A DNA stretch of 64,000 nt from CAAFZY01 sp964410325 (GCA_964410325.1 CAYPFN010000005.1:11613-75612), one strand, 5' to 3'; counted from the first letter of the stretch, positions 17,968-27,498 are shown. Translations and numbers: made by a program. The notes: generated from the sequence alone by a model not told the origin.

Positions 17968-20166
17968 TTATCTGATTGGTTTAATAACAATGGTTGACAA
18001 CGGCGGCAAAACAACTTCAATTGAATAAGGTTTCATATTCCATCCTATCCATTGCGTCTCAAGCAGACCTTCGTTTTTAACACCGCTTCCCCAATAGTTT
18101 TTATCATCACTGTTAAAAATTTCCTGATAACGGCAAGCTTCATTGACACCCACCCGGAAATTATGGCGCACAACCGGCGTAAAATTACAGATTATAATCA
18201 GATAATCATCCGGGTTATGACCGCGGCGGATATAAGAAATAACGCTATCGTCACAATCGGCATGATCAATCCATTCAAACCCGCGATAATCAAAATCTAT
18301 TTCATATAACGGTGCATTACCCTTATACATTAAGTTCAAATCCCGCACACAATTCTGCATGCCTTTATACATCGGATACTGAAGTAAATGCCAACGCAAA
18401 CTCTCACTGGAATTCCATTCCCAATCCTGCCCAAACTCACAACCCATAAATAAAAGATTTTTACCTGGATGCGTCCACATAAAGCCATAATAAGCGCGCA
18501 AATTTGCAAATTTTTGCCATTCGTCGCCCGGCATTTTACCCAACATTGACCCTTTACCGTGCACAACCTCATCATGCGAAATCGGCAGAATGAAATTTTC
18601 ATTAAAGGCATATAAAAGTCCAAAAGTCAAAAGCCCATGATGATATTTGCGGTGCACTGGCTCATGACTGATATAACGTAGCGTATCATTCATCCAGCCC
18701 ATATTCCATTTATAGCCGAAACCCAAGCCACCCATGGAAGTCGGTCGGGACACCATCGGCCATGCCGTCGATTCTTCGGCACAGGTCAGTACGCCATGAT
18801 TTTCCCCGTATACCAATTCATTCATTTTTCTTAAAAACGAAATAGCCTCCAGATTTTCATTGCCGCCATATTGATTCGGTATCCACTCACCCGGCTCTCG
18901 GGAATAATCCAAATACAGCATGGAAGCCACCGCATCAACTCGCAAACCGTCGATATGATATTCTTTCATCCAATACAAGGCGCTGGCACACAAAATATTA
19001 CAAACTTCCGTACGTCCGTAATTATAAATTTTAGTGCCCCAATCCTTATGTTCACCTTTGCGCGGGTCAGCATGTTCATACAAATGCGTTCCGTCAAATT
19101 CTACCAGTCCGTGCCCATCCTTTGGAAAATGCGCCGGAACCCAATCCATGATGACACCGATATTTGCCTGATGAAATCTATCAATCATATAACGGAAATC
19201 ATCTGGCGTACCAAAACGCGATGTAGGTGCAAACAATCCCGTAACTTGGTATCCCCACGATGCATCCAGCGGATGTTCACACAAAGGTAAAAACTCTACA
19301 TGCGTGAATCCCATATTTACGACATACGGCACCAAATAATCGGCAAATTCGCGATACGTCAAATACTCTTCACCATGCTCGCCTTTACGCCGCCATGAAC
19401 CCAAATGAACTTCATAAATAGACATCGGTTTATCAAAACTGTTATAAGATTCCCGATATACCATCCACTCTCTGTCATTCCAATTATAATGATTTAAATC
19501 ATAGACAATGGAAGCTGTTTTCGGACGTTTTTCAGCATAAAAAGCTACCGGATCAGATTTACACAAAATATAATTCTGCTGAGTTTTCACTTCATATTTA
19601 TAAACCTCGCCTTCACCGATTCCCGGAATAAAGATATCCCAAATACCACAGGTCGGATGTTTGCGCATCACATCAACTCGACCGTCCCAGGCATTAAAAT
19701 TTCCCACTACGGAAACGCGTTTGGCATTCGGCGCCCACACGGCAAAACCGACACCTTTAACGCCATCCATTTCCATGACATGCGCGCCAAGTTTTTTATA
19801 GATATCATGGTGATTCCCTTCGGCAAAAAGATAAATGTCTATATCGCCCAAAGTCGGCTGAAAACGATAAGTGTCTTCCTTAACGTAAACATTTCCCGAA
19901 TCATTTGTGATTCGAAAACGATATTTGAAATAATCCAGCGGGCCAAAATTGATTTGATAAAACCCCCGCTCATCAAGACAGGTCATCATACCTAAAGAAT
20001 TATTATTTTCATCCAAAAGTTCCACGGCTCTGGCATGAGGTTGGTAAGTGCGGATAAACACATTCTTGCTACCCTTATCACGATGGATTCCCAAAACCGC
20101 AAAAACATTGCCATGATCGCCATCAATTACCGCATTCATTTCTTCTTTAGATAATAGATTTTCCAT
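17968..20166 (-). CDS. glgB: 1,4-alpha-glucan branching enzyme
   Basis: GlgB introduces alpha-1,6 branches during glycogen synthesis. The N1 and CBM48 domains are followed by the GH13 barrel with YEVHLGSWRR, VMDWVPAHFPKD, DGLRVDAVASMLYLDYSR (nucleophile), TCAEESTAWP (acid/base) and PISHDEVVHGKGSM. The length is 732 aa, as in E. coli (728). I chose the ATG at 20166 because AGGAGG lies seven bases before it; a longer frame adds 12 residues with no ribosome site. It is the first gene of the glycogen operon, 70 bases before glgX, and is divergent from the small DUF2934 gene. Confidence 0.96.
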   Translation of the reverse strand: MENLLSKEEMNAVIDGDHGNVFAVLGIHRDKGSKNVFIRTYQPHARAVELLDENNNSLGMMTCLDERGFYQINFGPLDYFKYRFRITNDSGNVYVKEDTYRFQPTLGDIDIYLFAEGNHHDIYKKLGAHVMEMDGVKGVGFAVWAPNAKRVSVVGNFNAWDGRVDVMRKHPTCGIWDIFIPGIGEGEVYKYEVKTQQNYILCKSDPVAFYAEKRPKTASIVYDLNHYNWNDREWMVYRESYNSFDKPMSIYEVHLGSWRRKGEHGEEYLTYREFADYLVPYVVNMGFTHVEFLPLCEHPLDASWGYQVTGLFAPTSRFGTPDDFRYMIDRFHQANIGVIMDWVPAHFPKDGHGLVEFDGTHLYEHADPRKGEHKDWGTKIYNYGRTEVCNILCASALYWMKEYHIDGLRVDAVASMLYLDYSREPGEWIPNQYGGNENLEAISFLRKMNELVYGENHGVLTCAEESTAWPMVSRPTSMGGLGFGYKWNMGWMNDTLRYISHEPVHRKYHHGLLTFGLLYAFNENFILPISHDEVVHGKGSMLGKMPGDEWQKFANLRAYYGFMWTHPGKNLLFMGCEFGQDWEWNSSESLRWHLLQYPMYKGMQNCVRDLNLMYKGNAPLYEIDFDYRGFEWIDHADCDDSVISYIRRGHNPDDYLIIICNFTPVVRHNFRVGVNEACRYQEIFNSDDKNYWGSGVKNEGLLETQWIGWNMKPYSIEVVLPPLSTIVIKPIR

Positions 20167-20284
20167 TAAACCTCCTGATGTTATATAGTCAAAATAATAC
20201 ATTATTTAACACTTAACTTATATCTATAAAGGCATCTCAATTTAAATGCAAGAAAATAACTATACATTTTGTATGTATTTAATA

Positions 20285-20313
20285 TTGACTGATAATTTTT
20301 TTGCATATATATT
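20285..20313 (+). promoter_or_regulatory. promoter of the DUF2934 gene
   Basis: TTGACT (20285-20290) and TATATT (20308-20313) are separated by 17 bases, 36 bases before the start codon. It is a good sigma-70 match. Confidence 0.65.
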
Positions 20314-20348
20314 AATCAATGTTTAGAACCTATTATTGGAGTATCACT

Positions 20349-20570
20349 ATGAATGAAAATTATATCAAGGAAGCAGCTTATTATTTATGGCAAAATGCTG
20401 GCTGCCCGTCTGGACAAGATGAAAAATTCTGGTCTATGGCTGTAGAACAACTTTCTTCTTGTTCAAAACCATCTTGCAAAAAATCTGCTTGCAAAAAATC
20501 ATGCTCTTCTAGCTCTTCTTCCAAGAAAACAGCTACTAAAAGCACATCTAAAGTAAGCAGCAAAAAATAA
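20349..20570 (+). CDS. DUF2934 small protein with Lys/Ser/Cys-rich tail
   Basis: This 73-aa protein has an N-terminal DUF2934-like module (YIKEAAYYLWQNAGCPSGQ, then a W and AVEQL), corresponding to the family's A-Y-x-LW-x-x-AG-x-P-G pattern over residues 5-36. The rest is a low-complexity tail of repeated CKK/SCKK units, a run of serines and then KK/TK/SK repeats. The head is a predicted helical pair of unknown role; the basic tail could contact nucleic acid, but that is a guess. The ATG at 20349 has a GGAG site. The gene has its own promoter and its own terminator, so it is transcribed alone. Confidence 0.75.
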   Translation: MNENYIKEAAYYLWQNAGCPSGQDEKFWSMAVEQLSSCSKPSCKKSACKKSCSSSSSSKKTATKSTSKVSSKK

Positions 20571-20591
20571 TATAAGAACAAATCTTATAAT

Positions 20592-20623
20592 AAAAAACAC
20601 TCCTTTTCACAGGAGTGTTTTTT
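20592..20623 (+). terminator. terminator of the DUF2934 gene
   Basis: AAAAAACACTCCT pairs with AGGAGTGTTTTTT around a six-base loop, 22 bases after the stop. Confidence 0.9.
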
Positions 20624-20634
20624 ATTACCAAGAC

Positions 20635-20664
20635 AAAAAAACTCGGTTTTAAACCGAGTTTTTT
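20635..20664 (-). terminator. terminator facing the decayed gene
   Basis: A second hairpin (AAAACTCGG with CCGAGTTTT) lies just after the first. On the minus strand it ends in seven Ts and it follows the remnant stop at 20684, so it is probably the old terminator of that gene. Confidence 0.75.
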
Positions 20665-20683
20665 CCAAAGCTGATTACTGCCT

Positions 20684-21299
20684 TCAGTCGCAGATTTGTT
20701 CTTGCGACGACACTTCAATCGTATAAGTCAACACAGATTTTCCCTCGACTAGCACCTCAATTTACCATTCAAAAATACTGGCAGATTTAGTGTTTCCTGA
20801 AATATTTTCGACGGTGACTTTTGCTTCATTATCGGATTCTGCGTAAAAATAATTTTTTGATTTTCACTACTGCCATTATTAAAAGTGACTTCCGCATCAT
20901 AGCCACTAACAATATTAACGCGCCAACAGCTATTCGGATTCTACTTCTGTTTTTCCTCGGATTTTTTTGTAACCTTCACAACTTTTCCATCAACAAAAAC
21001 CTCAAAAAACTACCGAAGTTAACCTCATTTTTTCACCTGTGGCAACATAGCCGATAGCGTTTTCGCCGACAAACCGCATATTGCCATCCTTATCATTTTC
21101 ATAAAAGGAACAATGTCTGGCAGAACGTGCACCCTTCTCTGGATGCTTCCGGTTAATTGGCCGTATACCACGCCTTATGGCCTGTTTTATCCGCGTACAC
21201 CGAACAAAAATATTCAAAAATTTTTAGATACTCTAACTGAACATTTTTATCCAAACAAATAATAGATATACTCTGTAAATTTATTTTTTTCGTAAAACG
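20684..21299 (-). pseudogene. decayed gene of unknown family
   Basis: Minus-strand peptides read well but in different frames. From upstream to downstream I see FCSVYADKTGHKAWYTAN, then in another frame ENDKDGNMRFVGENAIGY, then EVFVDGKVVKVTKKSEEKQ, then WRVNIVSGYDAEVTF, then KVTVENISGNTKSASIFEW, and finally VLVEGKSVLTYTIEVSSQEQ before the stop at 20684. Each junction needs a frameshift or a stop. This is the pattern of a former coding sequence with several indels, not random DNA. The peptides look like an extracellular or periplasmic beta-rich protein. I cannot name the family. The 5' limit is approximate. Confidence 0.55.
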
Positions 21300-21305
21300 C
21301 ACCAT

Positions 21306-21336
21306 AAAAAAATCCGTCCCGAAAGACGGATTTTTT
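21306..21336 (-). terminator. terminator of the OmpX-like gene
   Basis: AAAAAATCCGTC pairs with GACGGATTTTTT, 22 bases beyond the stop of the outer-membrane protein gene. Confidence 0.9.
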
Positions 21337-21358
21337 GTAAACAAAAACCAAATCCGGA

Positions 21359-21883
21359 TTAGAAATGATATCTGACACCAACAGAAATTTCATTTAAGTC
21401 ATCCAGAACGCTCTTATCAACCCAAACATGGCGATACATAGCGCGGACAGCCCACTCATCCGTAATGTTATACTGCAAACCAGCGCCTAAACGATAACCC
21501 CAACCGCTATCATTATCTTTGTTATATTTAGCATCATACCAACCGGCACCAACGGAACCGATAATTTCATATTCGCCATAACATCCCAGCGGCAGATAAC
21601 CCTGAATATCTAAACCATAAGCCTGAATCTGGGAACGATAATCAGCTTTGTGTTCTTTTTTAGACAATTGATAAAAAGCTTCAACGCCAGCATAGGGCGA
21701 AATTTTTGTTCCAAGAGCAATCGTGCCTGAATGTGCTTGACCTGCCATAATGCCATCCATTGACGAATCATGGTCAACAAAAGAGTATGTGTAATCAACA
21801 CCAGCATAAGGTGTGAATTCCACAGCGTTGGCATTGTAGGCAAATAAACCAGCAACGCCTGCTAACAATAACGTCTTCTTCAT
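21359..21883 (-). CDS. small outer-membrane beta-barrel protein
   Basis: A signal peptide (MKKTLLLAGVAGLFAYNANA) is followed by alternating beta-strand patterns of an eight-stranded barrel of the OmpX / opacity-protein type. There are aromatic girdle residues, glycine-rich turns (SVGAGWYDAKY, GYRLGAGLQYNIT) and a final strand ending in phenylalanine (EISVGVRYHF), the BAM recognition signal. The 174-aa length matches a single 8-stranded barrel. Function within the family cannot be told from sequence. It is a single gene with its own terminator. The ribosome site AAGGA precedes the ATG. Confidence 0.85.
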   Translation of the reverse strand: MKKTLLLAGVAGLFAYNANAVEFTPYAGVDYTYSFVDHDSSMDGIMAGQAHSGTIALGTKISPYAGVEAFYQLSKKEHKADYRSQIQAYGLDIQGYLPLGCYGEYEIIGSVGAGWYDAKYNKDNDSGWGYRLGAGLQYNITDEWAVRAMYRHVWVDKSVLDDLNEISVGVRYHF

Positions 21884-22128
21884 TATAAACGTCCTTATAA
21901 AAAATAAAATTTACCACTATTTTTCTACATCTTAAAGATATACAGTAATAAGTTAATCCGATTCGATTTTTTATGCAAACACAAAAAAATAAATATTAAC
22001 ACAATAACGCATCTAGGGTATGTATATTCAATGTGGATTTATATTTTAGGGATCTTTAATCTAATCTAAAAGTATAATATATACATATCATCAACATATT
22101 ATGAAAATAGATTTTAAGGAGTAAAGAT

Positions 22129-23073
22129 ATGAAATATGCGCAATTAAACAGCGGAGGGGAAATACCCTTTATCGGCCTCGGAACTTGGAAATCAGAACCA
22201 GGAAAAGTTTATCAAGCTATTCGCTGGGCTCTAAAACTCGGATACACCCATTTTGATTGTGCTTCGGCTTACGGCAATCAGACAGAAATCGGCCAGGCTT
22301 TGCATGATGCTTTTAAAGAAGACAACTTAAAACGTGAGGATCTATTTATCACATCAAAATTATGGAATGACTCGCACGCTCCCGATGACGTTCTTCCCGC
22401 TTTGGAAAAAACTTTAAAAGAACTCGGTCTTGACTATCTTGACTTATGGTTAATGCATTGGCCGATAGCTCAGCAAAAAGGCACCGGCGTTCCTTTTAGC
22501 GATACCGAAATGATTTCTCTAAACGACATACCACTCGAAACCACCTGGTTCGAGATGGAAAAAGCTTATCATGCCAGACTTGTAAAAGCTATAGGCACCT
22601 CAAATTTCGGCCCAAAAAATCTGCAACTGTTGCTTGACAAAGGAGAAGTCATGCCAGCCGTCAATCAGGTAGAATGCCATCCCTATTTGCAGCAGAACAC
22701 GCTTCTAAGCTTTTGCCAAAAGAACCAAATTGCATTAACCGCTTACTCGCCGCTTGGTTCCGGCGACCGCGCCGCTCGTTTAAAACATGAAAATGAGCCG
22801 TGTCTGCTGGAAGATACTATTATTGTCGGCCTTGCCAAAAAGCTAAACGCTACGCCGGCGCAAATCATTCTTGCCTGGCAAATGCAGCGCGGCGTTATCG
22901 TTATTCCCAAATCTATCCATGAGCAACGCCTGCAGGAAAACATAGCTTCCGTTAACATTATTCTGGATGATGAGGATATGCGTAAAATAGCATCTCTTGA
23001 TAAGGATTACCGTTTCATCGATGGCAATAACTTTAAATACGGCGACTATACTCCGGAAAATATCTTTGCCTAA
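22129..23073 (+). CDS. aldo/keto reductase
   Basis: This NADPH-dependent oxidoreductase has a TIM barrel with the standard catalytic tetrad: Asp in HFDCASAYGN, Tyr in the same segment, Lys in FITSKLWN and His in LWLMHWPI. The C-terminal NADPH site is IVIPKSIHEQRLQEN. The 314-aa length and motifs place it nearest the group of AKR1/AKR2-like aldehyde and xylose reductases. The physiological substrate cannot be read from the sequence. A good AAGGAG site precedes the ATG. The next gene starts 70 bases later. Confidence 0.92.
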   Translation: MKYAQLNSGGEIPFIGLGTWKSEPGKVYQAIRWALKLGYTHFDCASAYGNQTEIGQALHDAFKEDNLKREDLFITSKLWNDSHAPDDVLPALEKTLKELGLDYLDLWLMHWPIAQQKGTGVPFSDTEMISLNDIPLETTWFEMEKAYHARLVKAIGTSNFGPKNLQLLLDKGEVMPAVNQVECHPYLQQNTLLSFCQKNQIALTAYSPLGSGDRAARLKHENEPCLLEDTIIVGLAKKLNATPAQIILAWQMQRGVIVIPKSIHEQRLQENIASVNIILDDEDMRKIASLDKDYRFIDGNNFKYGDYTPENIFA

Positions 23074-23142
23074 TTAAAGACTTATTAAATTATTGCTGAT
23101 ACAATACTTATATTGGCATTATTTTTTATAAAGGATTTTAAA

Positions 23143-23403
23143 ATGAAAGCTTTAATTTATCTAATCGGCCTAATCGCCATTGTAGTTTTAATTGTCTGGT
23201 TCGGTTATGGCATAACACCAGAAAATCAATGGAACTGGATTAAAAGTTATACAACCGATGCTTCAAGCGAAATCAGCAAACAAATATCAGATACCGAAAG
23301 CAGCGCCAGTAAACTCAAAGATCGCTTAAACGAACGTTTTGATGAAGCCGCCGATGTATATCAAGGCAAAGAAAAAGAAGACCCTTTTCAATATAATCAG
23401 TAG
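23143..23403 (+). CDS. small single-pass membrane protein
   Basis: Unrecognised family, 86 aa. From the ATG at 23143 (AAAGGA upstream) there is a membrane helix at residues 4-24 (IYLIGLIAIVVLIVWFGYG). Then comes a short amphipathic stretch with three tryptophans, and a charged, heptad-like helix with repeated Ser/Asp/Glu/Lys. The C-terminal half probably lies in the periplasm. The gene ends in TAG, showing that TAG is a normal stop in this organism. A strong terminator follows. Confidence 0.65.
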   Translation: MKALIYLIGLIAIVVLIVWFGYGITPENQWNWIKSYTTDASSEISKQISDTESSASKLKDRLNERFDEAADVYQGKEKEDPFQYNQ

Positions 23404-23417
23404 GTTTTAATTATCCG

Positions 23418-23459
23418 TTTACAACAAAACCCTGTAATTTTTCAGGGTTTTGTTGTAAA
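23418..23459 (+). terminator. rho-independent terminator
   Basis: A perfect 17-bp stem (TTTACAACAAAACCCTG and its complement) with an eight-base loop, just after the small membrane-protein gene. Confidence 0.9.
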
Positions 23460-23671
23460 GAAAAAACATTCTTCAAACTAAAAAACACACCCTTTATTCA
23501 GTACAGATTCGTTTCAGTTTAAATTCAGCATTTCATTCAACTTACACATTATTTTATACGAACTTTGTTATTTTATACGGACTTTTAAAAATTGTTGAAT
23601 ATTTTTATTTCCGCCAATCCATAAAACCAGCTTAATTCCCCTACGCTGCTTAAAGCAGGCTGTTTTTTTTC

Positions 23672-23699
23672 TCGACATAAATAAAAATCGTTGTATACT
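23672..23699 (+). promoter_or_regulatory. promoter of the Nudix-like gene
   Basis: TCGACA (23672-23677) and TATACT (23694-23699) are spaced 16 bases apart, each one mismatch from consensus. Transcription would begin near 23706, about 25 bases before the ATG at 23730. Confidence 0.6.
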
Positions 23700-23729
23700 T
23701 TCCATGGAAAAAACAACAAACCCAAAAAA

Positions 23730-24788
23730 ATGATATTCAACTCCAGACAAGAAGTTTTAGAAGCTCTGCGCCATGCAGCCAAAGGAAAGGAAAGGCAAGA
23801 GATTCTAAACATTAAAAACAACCGCGATTTTATTAAGAACAGCGGTGCAAACGTTACGCTGACATCCGGCAAAATCCGCAATGGAAAAACCATCAAGGAA
23901 CAAATCCAAAACATCCATGTCGGCTTAATCACCCGCCTTAATGCCAAAACCAGAAAGCCAGACGGAATCGGCGCATTGGGAGGTTTGGCAGAAAGAACAT
24001 CAGAAGAAGAATTTGCCGCTTTGTCTGAAAATCAGCGTCGCAAACTCATAAACGTCAAAGACGACATCATCATCAAAAATAATCGGGTAATGCTGACAAA
24101 CGATATTAACATTATCAGAATAAACAATGTTATGCGCGAAACCCGTGAAGAACTCGAAAATCTGGGAATAAGCAACTACCATTTACCCGGCAGCAAAATA
24201 AAACTGATTGATATGCCAGAGGTTCGCGATGATAATTATGCCGTCAACATTTGGAATGGAAGTGGCTGCGTTTGGGCAATCACACCTTATTGCCATACTT
24301 TGGAATGCCCGCCACAAACTTTGCGGCTTTTAGCACGGCATTCACAAAATATTCAAAACCATCAAAAAAACTCGGAAGCGGCTGAATTTATCGTTTTACC
24401 TCTGTTTGAAGCCTTAAAACGCTTTGGCAATTACCAAGGTTCCATTTGCTTGGAAGACGGTCGCAACGCCCAAACAGATTACCGCTATCCACACGAATGG
24501 CTGGCAGCCTGGCATATTGTCGCTACGGCACTCCGCCATGATAATAAAAAAATCAACCAGTTAATAAATGAACTGCAAGAAGAAACGCCTTGGCAAATTG
24601 GTTTCCGGATGGCGGCGGAAAAAATGGGCAAAGATTTAAATTTTATCACCGACATGTTAAAAGTCAGTCCCGATATTTTTGAGAAAACCGAATATAAATG
24701 TTCTTCTGCCGAAATGCCTGTTTTAAAAGCTGAAAACCGCCTGCTCCAAGCACAACATAAAAATAATAACGGTTCTCTGGATATTTAA
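23730..24788 (+). CDS. protein with split Nudix-like box
   Basis: I read this as a Nudix-fold protein with low to moderate confidence. A segment VGLITRLN at about residue 65 leads to GALGGLAERTSEEEF, like the first half of a Nudix box. Some 45 residues later comes RETREELENLGI, like the second half (R-E-x-x-E-E-x...G). In ordinary Nudix enzymes the halves are 7 residues apart, so there would be an insertion inside the catalytic box. The C-terminal half has no known motif. The ATG at 23730 lacks a Shine-Dalgarno; an in-frame TTG at 23691 overlaps the promoter, so I reject it. Protein length is 352 aa. Substrate unknown. Confidence 0.5.
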   Translation: MIFNSRQEVLEALRHAAKGKERQEILNIKNNRDFIKNSGANVTLTSGKIRNGKTIKEQIQNIHVGLITRLNAKTRKPDGIGALGGLAERTSEEEFAALSENQRRKLINVKDDIIIKNNRVMLTNDINIIRINNVMRETREELENLGISNYHLPGSKIKLIDMPEVRDDNYAVNIWNGSGCVWAITPYCHTLECPPQTLRLLARHSQNIQNHQKNSEAAEFIVLPLFEALKRFGNYQGSICLEDGRNAQTDYRYPHEWLAAWHIVATALRHDNKKINQLINELQEETPWQIGFRMAAEKMGKDLNFITDMLKVSPDIFEKTEYKCSSAEMPVLKAENRLLQAQHKNNNGSLDI

Positions 24789-25016
24789 AAATTTCTAAGG
24801 CACATTACATTAGGACGGAAAGGAAAATAAAACAAGAATCGTCCACTCTACACCGTTAAAAAATTTTCAATCGGTTATAAAGATTTCCGATTAGCGATGC
24901 CTATGTGTTTTTATCGGATTTTCCGTTTTAATAATCGGCATTTATCAATTTTATATCAGTCGTCCGATTATTGCGGACACACAAAGGATATTTGTCAATA
25001 ATTGAGTTTAGGTCTT
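24789..25016. other. intergenic region, nothing recognised
   Basis: About 230 bases between a plus-strand and a minus-strand gene. I see no hairpin with a T-tract and no open frame of note. Confidence 0.4.
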
Positions 25017-25694
25017 TTATTTTTTGGCGGTCGGCATCACAATCCCGCAGGAAATCACCAACTTTAACCCATCTTCTACTGACATATCCAAACGAATAAC
25101 ATCTTTTTCCGGAACAAAAAGCAAAAAGCCGGAAGTTGGATTCGGCGTCGTCGGAACAAAGACATTAAGCATTTTTTCTTTAAACTTTTCGGCTGTTTTA
25201 CCTGTGGTTTCAGCGCTGACAAAACCAATAACCCATACGCCTTTGCGCGGATATTCCAACAAAACGACCTGGTTAAAAGATTGTTTCTGATTGGAAAAAA
25301 AAGTTTCAAAAACCTGCTTTAACAGAGAATAAACACTGGAAATAAAAGGCATCTTGGAAACTATTGTTTCTCCCAGCCGCACGAAAAACCGCCCCACATA
25401 TCCTGTTGTCAGCATACCGATAAAAATTAAACCGGCCAGCAAAATAAAAACACCAGCGCCAGGAACATCAAACGGCATATACAGACCAAACTGAAACTTT
25501 GGCGGAATTAAACTGTTAACATGATAATCAATATACAGTATCAACTTATAAGCCATATAAAAAGTTATCGTTACCGGCGCTGTTACCAAAATCCCCGTAA
25601 AAAGATAAGCCTTCAGGTGGTTTAACATACGGGCAAAAACGCCACACCGTCTCCCAGAACAATTTTCGTTTTGTTGCTCTTGTTTTTTCAGCAT
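25017..25694 (-). CDS. DUF502 membrane protein
   Basis: DUF502 family protein with two membrane helices (about 25-50 and 75-100) and a soluble domain. The family pattern is clear: LFTGILVTAPVTITFYMAY, a GAGVFILLAGLIFIGMLTTG helix, then PFISSVYSLLKQVFETFFS and FVPTTPNPTSGFLLFVP. No biochemical function is established for the family in bacteria. The ATG at 25694 has AAAGGA at good spacing; an ATG three codons earlier (25703) is too close to that site. It follows recJ by about 45 bases on the same strand and probably shares its transcript. Confidence 0.85.
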   Translation of the reverse strand: MLKKQEQQNENCSGRRCGVFARMLNHLKAYLFTGILVTAPVTITFYMAYKLILYIDYHVNSLIPPKFQFGLYMPFDVPGAGVFILLAGLIFIGMLTTGYVGRFFVRLGETIVSKMPFISSVYSLLKQVFETFFSNQKQSFNQVVLLEYPRKGVWVIGFVSAETTGKTAEKFKEKMLNVFVPTTPNPTSGFLLFVPEKDVIRLDMSVEDGLKLVISCGIVMPTAKK

Positions 25695-25740
25695 ATCATC
25701 CATTTCCTTTCATTCTGCCACAGACAAATCGCGGATAATT

Positions 25741-27498
25741 TTATGAAGCTTTCATCATATCTTCAATGATAAATTGCACCGACGCATTACCTTGCCAGAT
25801 ATCTTTGCGCAGTTGTCCAGCAACATGAAAACGTTCGCCTTTAGCCTGCAACATTGCCGCACCAACAGCCGTATCCGCCGCTCGAAAAGCAATCGCCTTC
25901 AAACTGCCGTCGCCATCTGATCCCAAATAACAACGGACATGGCCGCTACCGATAACCGACGGCCGAATAATTTTAACATTTTCAATAACAATTCTTGGTT
26001 CAGGATTACCAGCGCCAAAAGGCTCAATATTTTGGAACTTTTCCGCCAAATCCAAATTAGCCCCCGAAAGACTGACAACACCGTCAATCCCGATTATCGG
26101 CGCAACAGCTTCATTACCAAGTTTTTCCCTAACATATTCGCCGGCGAATTCTTTAAATGGCAGCAAATTTTCCTCATTAAGAGAAAATCCGGCCGCCATA
26201 GTATGTCCACCGCCTTTGGTTAAAATCCCCTTTTCTTTAGCCGCCATAACCAAAGCACCCACATCTATCCCCGGAATAGATCGGGCAGAACCTTTCACTT
26301 CATCATGTTCAATTGACATGACAAACGCCGGAAGATTATATCTTTCCTTAAGCTTGCCGGCAACAATACCAATGACGCCCTGATGCCAATCCGTCCCTGA
26401 CACAAACGCAATCGGATATTTCTGTGGCTCGCCCTCCAGTTGTTCAATCGCCTGCAGCAAAACATAAGCTTCAATATCTTTGCGTTCAAGATTAAATTTG
26501 TTCAGCTCTTCCGCTAATGATTTTGCTGTCTGTTCATCTTTGACGCAAAGCAAGCGATTGCCAGCCGTGGCATCGCCAACTCGGCCACCGGCGTTAATGC
26601 GCGGACCTAAAACATACCCTAGATGAAAAGCCGTCGGCGCCTCATTTAATCCAGCGACATCAGCCAATGCTTTTAACCCCAAATTTTGCCGCAAAGACAT
26701 AATTTTCAACCCTTGTTTGACATAAGCCCGGTTCAAACCCAAAAGCGGTACCACATCGCAAACCGTGCCTAGAGCAACCAAATCCAGAAGTTTAAGCAAA
26801 TCTGGCGCGGCATGATTTTCGTAATATCCAGACAAACGTAGCTCCCGATTAACCGCTACAATCAACAAATAGACCACTCCAACCGCCGCCAGATATTTCA
26901 AATAAGGATAATCATTTTCCTCATCAAGCCTTTTAGGGTTTACTACCGCCAAAACTTTCGGAAGACGCGTTTCCGTTTCATGATGATCTATCACTAAAAT
27001 TTCAAATCCGTCAGCCGCAGCTTTATCTAACACTTCAAATGCTGTTGTGCCGCAATCCGTTGTCACAACCAGTCTGATATCATGAGCAGAAAACTCTTCA
27101 AAAGCTTGAAAACTTGGTCCGTATCCCTCCTCCCGGTCGGGAATATGCACCCAAACCGGCAAACCGAAAAATTCTAAAAATTGTCGCAAAACCGAACTTG
27201 ATGTTGCGCCGTCAACATCATAATCGCCGATAATCCCGATTTTTTCACCGATGGTCACCGCTTTAGCCAGACGCCTGGCCGCCACATCCATATCTTTCAG
27301 ACACGATGGATTCGGCATTAAATTTTGCAATTTCGGATGCAGGAATGTTTCAACCCCGTCTGCGGTAATGCCACGCGCAACCAAAATTCTTGACACCAAA
27401 TACGGCAGATTAAACTGCTGACACAGCATTTCCGTTTGCCGTTCATCAGCCTCCGTCTTTTCCCACAAATTTCCACCTAATGATTTTTGACCATTCAT
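25741..27498 (-). CDS. recJ: single-stranded-DNA-specific exonuclease RecJ
   Basis: RecJ degrades single-stranded DNA 5' to 3' in recombination and mismatch repair. The DHH phosphoesterase motifs are in order: GIIGDYDVDGATSSSVLR (motif I, about 86-103), TTDCGTTAFE, the DHH motif in VIDHHETET, and the RxNAGGR segment GPRINAGGRVG. The DHHA1 domain (WHQGVIGIVAGKLKERY, GGGHTMAAGFS) and an OB-like C-terminal domain follow. At 585 aa it has the usual length (E. coli 577). Expression direction and close spacing suggest co-transcription with the DUF502 gene. Confidence 0.96.
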   Translation of the reverse strand: MNGQKSLGGNLWEKTEADERQTEMLCQQFNLPYLVSRILVARGITADGVETFLHPKLQNLMPNPSCLKDMDVAARRLAKAVTIGEKIGIIGDYDVDGATSSSVLRQFLEFFGLPVWVHIPDREEGYGPSFQAFEEFSAHDIRLVVTTDCGTTAFEVLDKAAADGFEILVIDHHETETRLPKVLAVVNPKRLDEENDYPYLKYLAAVGVVYLLIVAVNRELRLSGYYENHAAPDLLKLLDLVALGTVCDVVPLLGLNRAYVKQGLKIMSLRQNLGLKALADVAGLNEAPTAFHLGYVLGPRINAGGRVGDATAGNRLLCVKDEQTAKSLAEELNKFNLERKDIEAYVLLQAIEQLEGEPQKYPIAFVSGTDWHQGVIGIVAGKLKERYNLPAFVMSIEHDEVKGSARSIPGIDVGALVMAAKEKGILTKGGGHTMAAGFSLNEENLLPFKEFAGEYVREKLGNEAVAPIIGIDGVVSLSGANLDLAEKFQNIEPFGAGNPEPRIVIENVKIIRPSVIGSGHVRCYLGSDGDGSLKAIAFRAADTAVGAAMLQAKGERFHVAGQLRKDIWQGNASVQFIIEDMMKAS

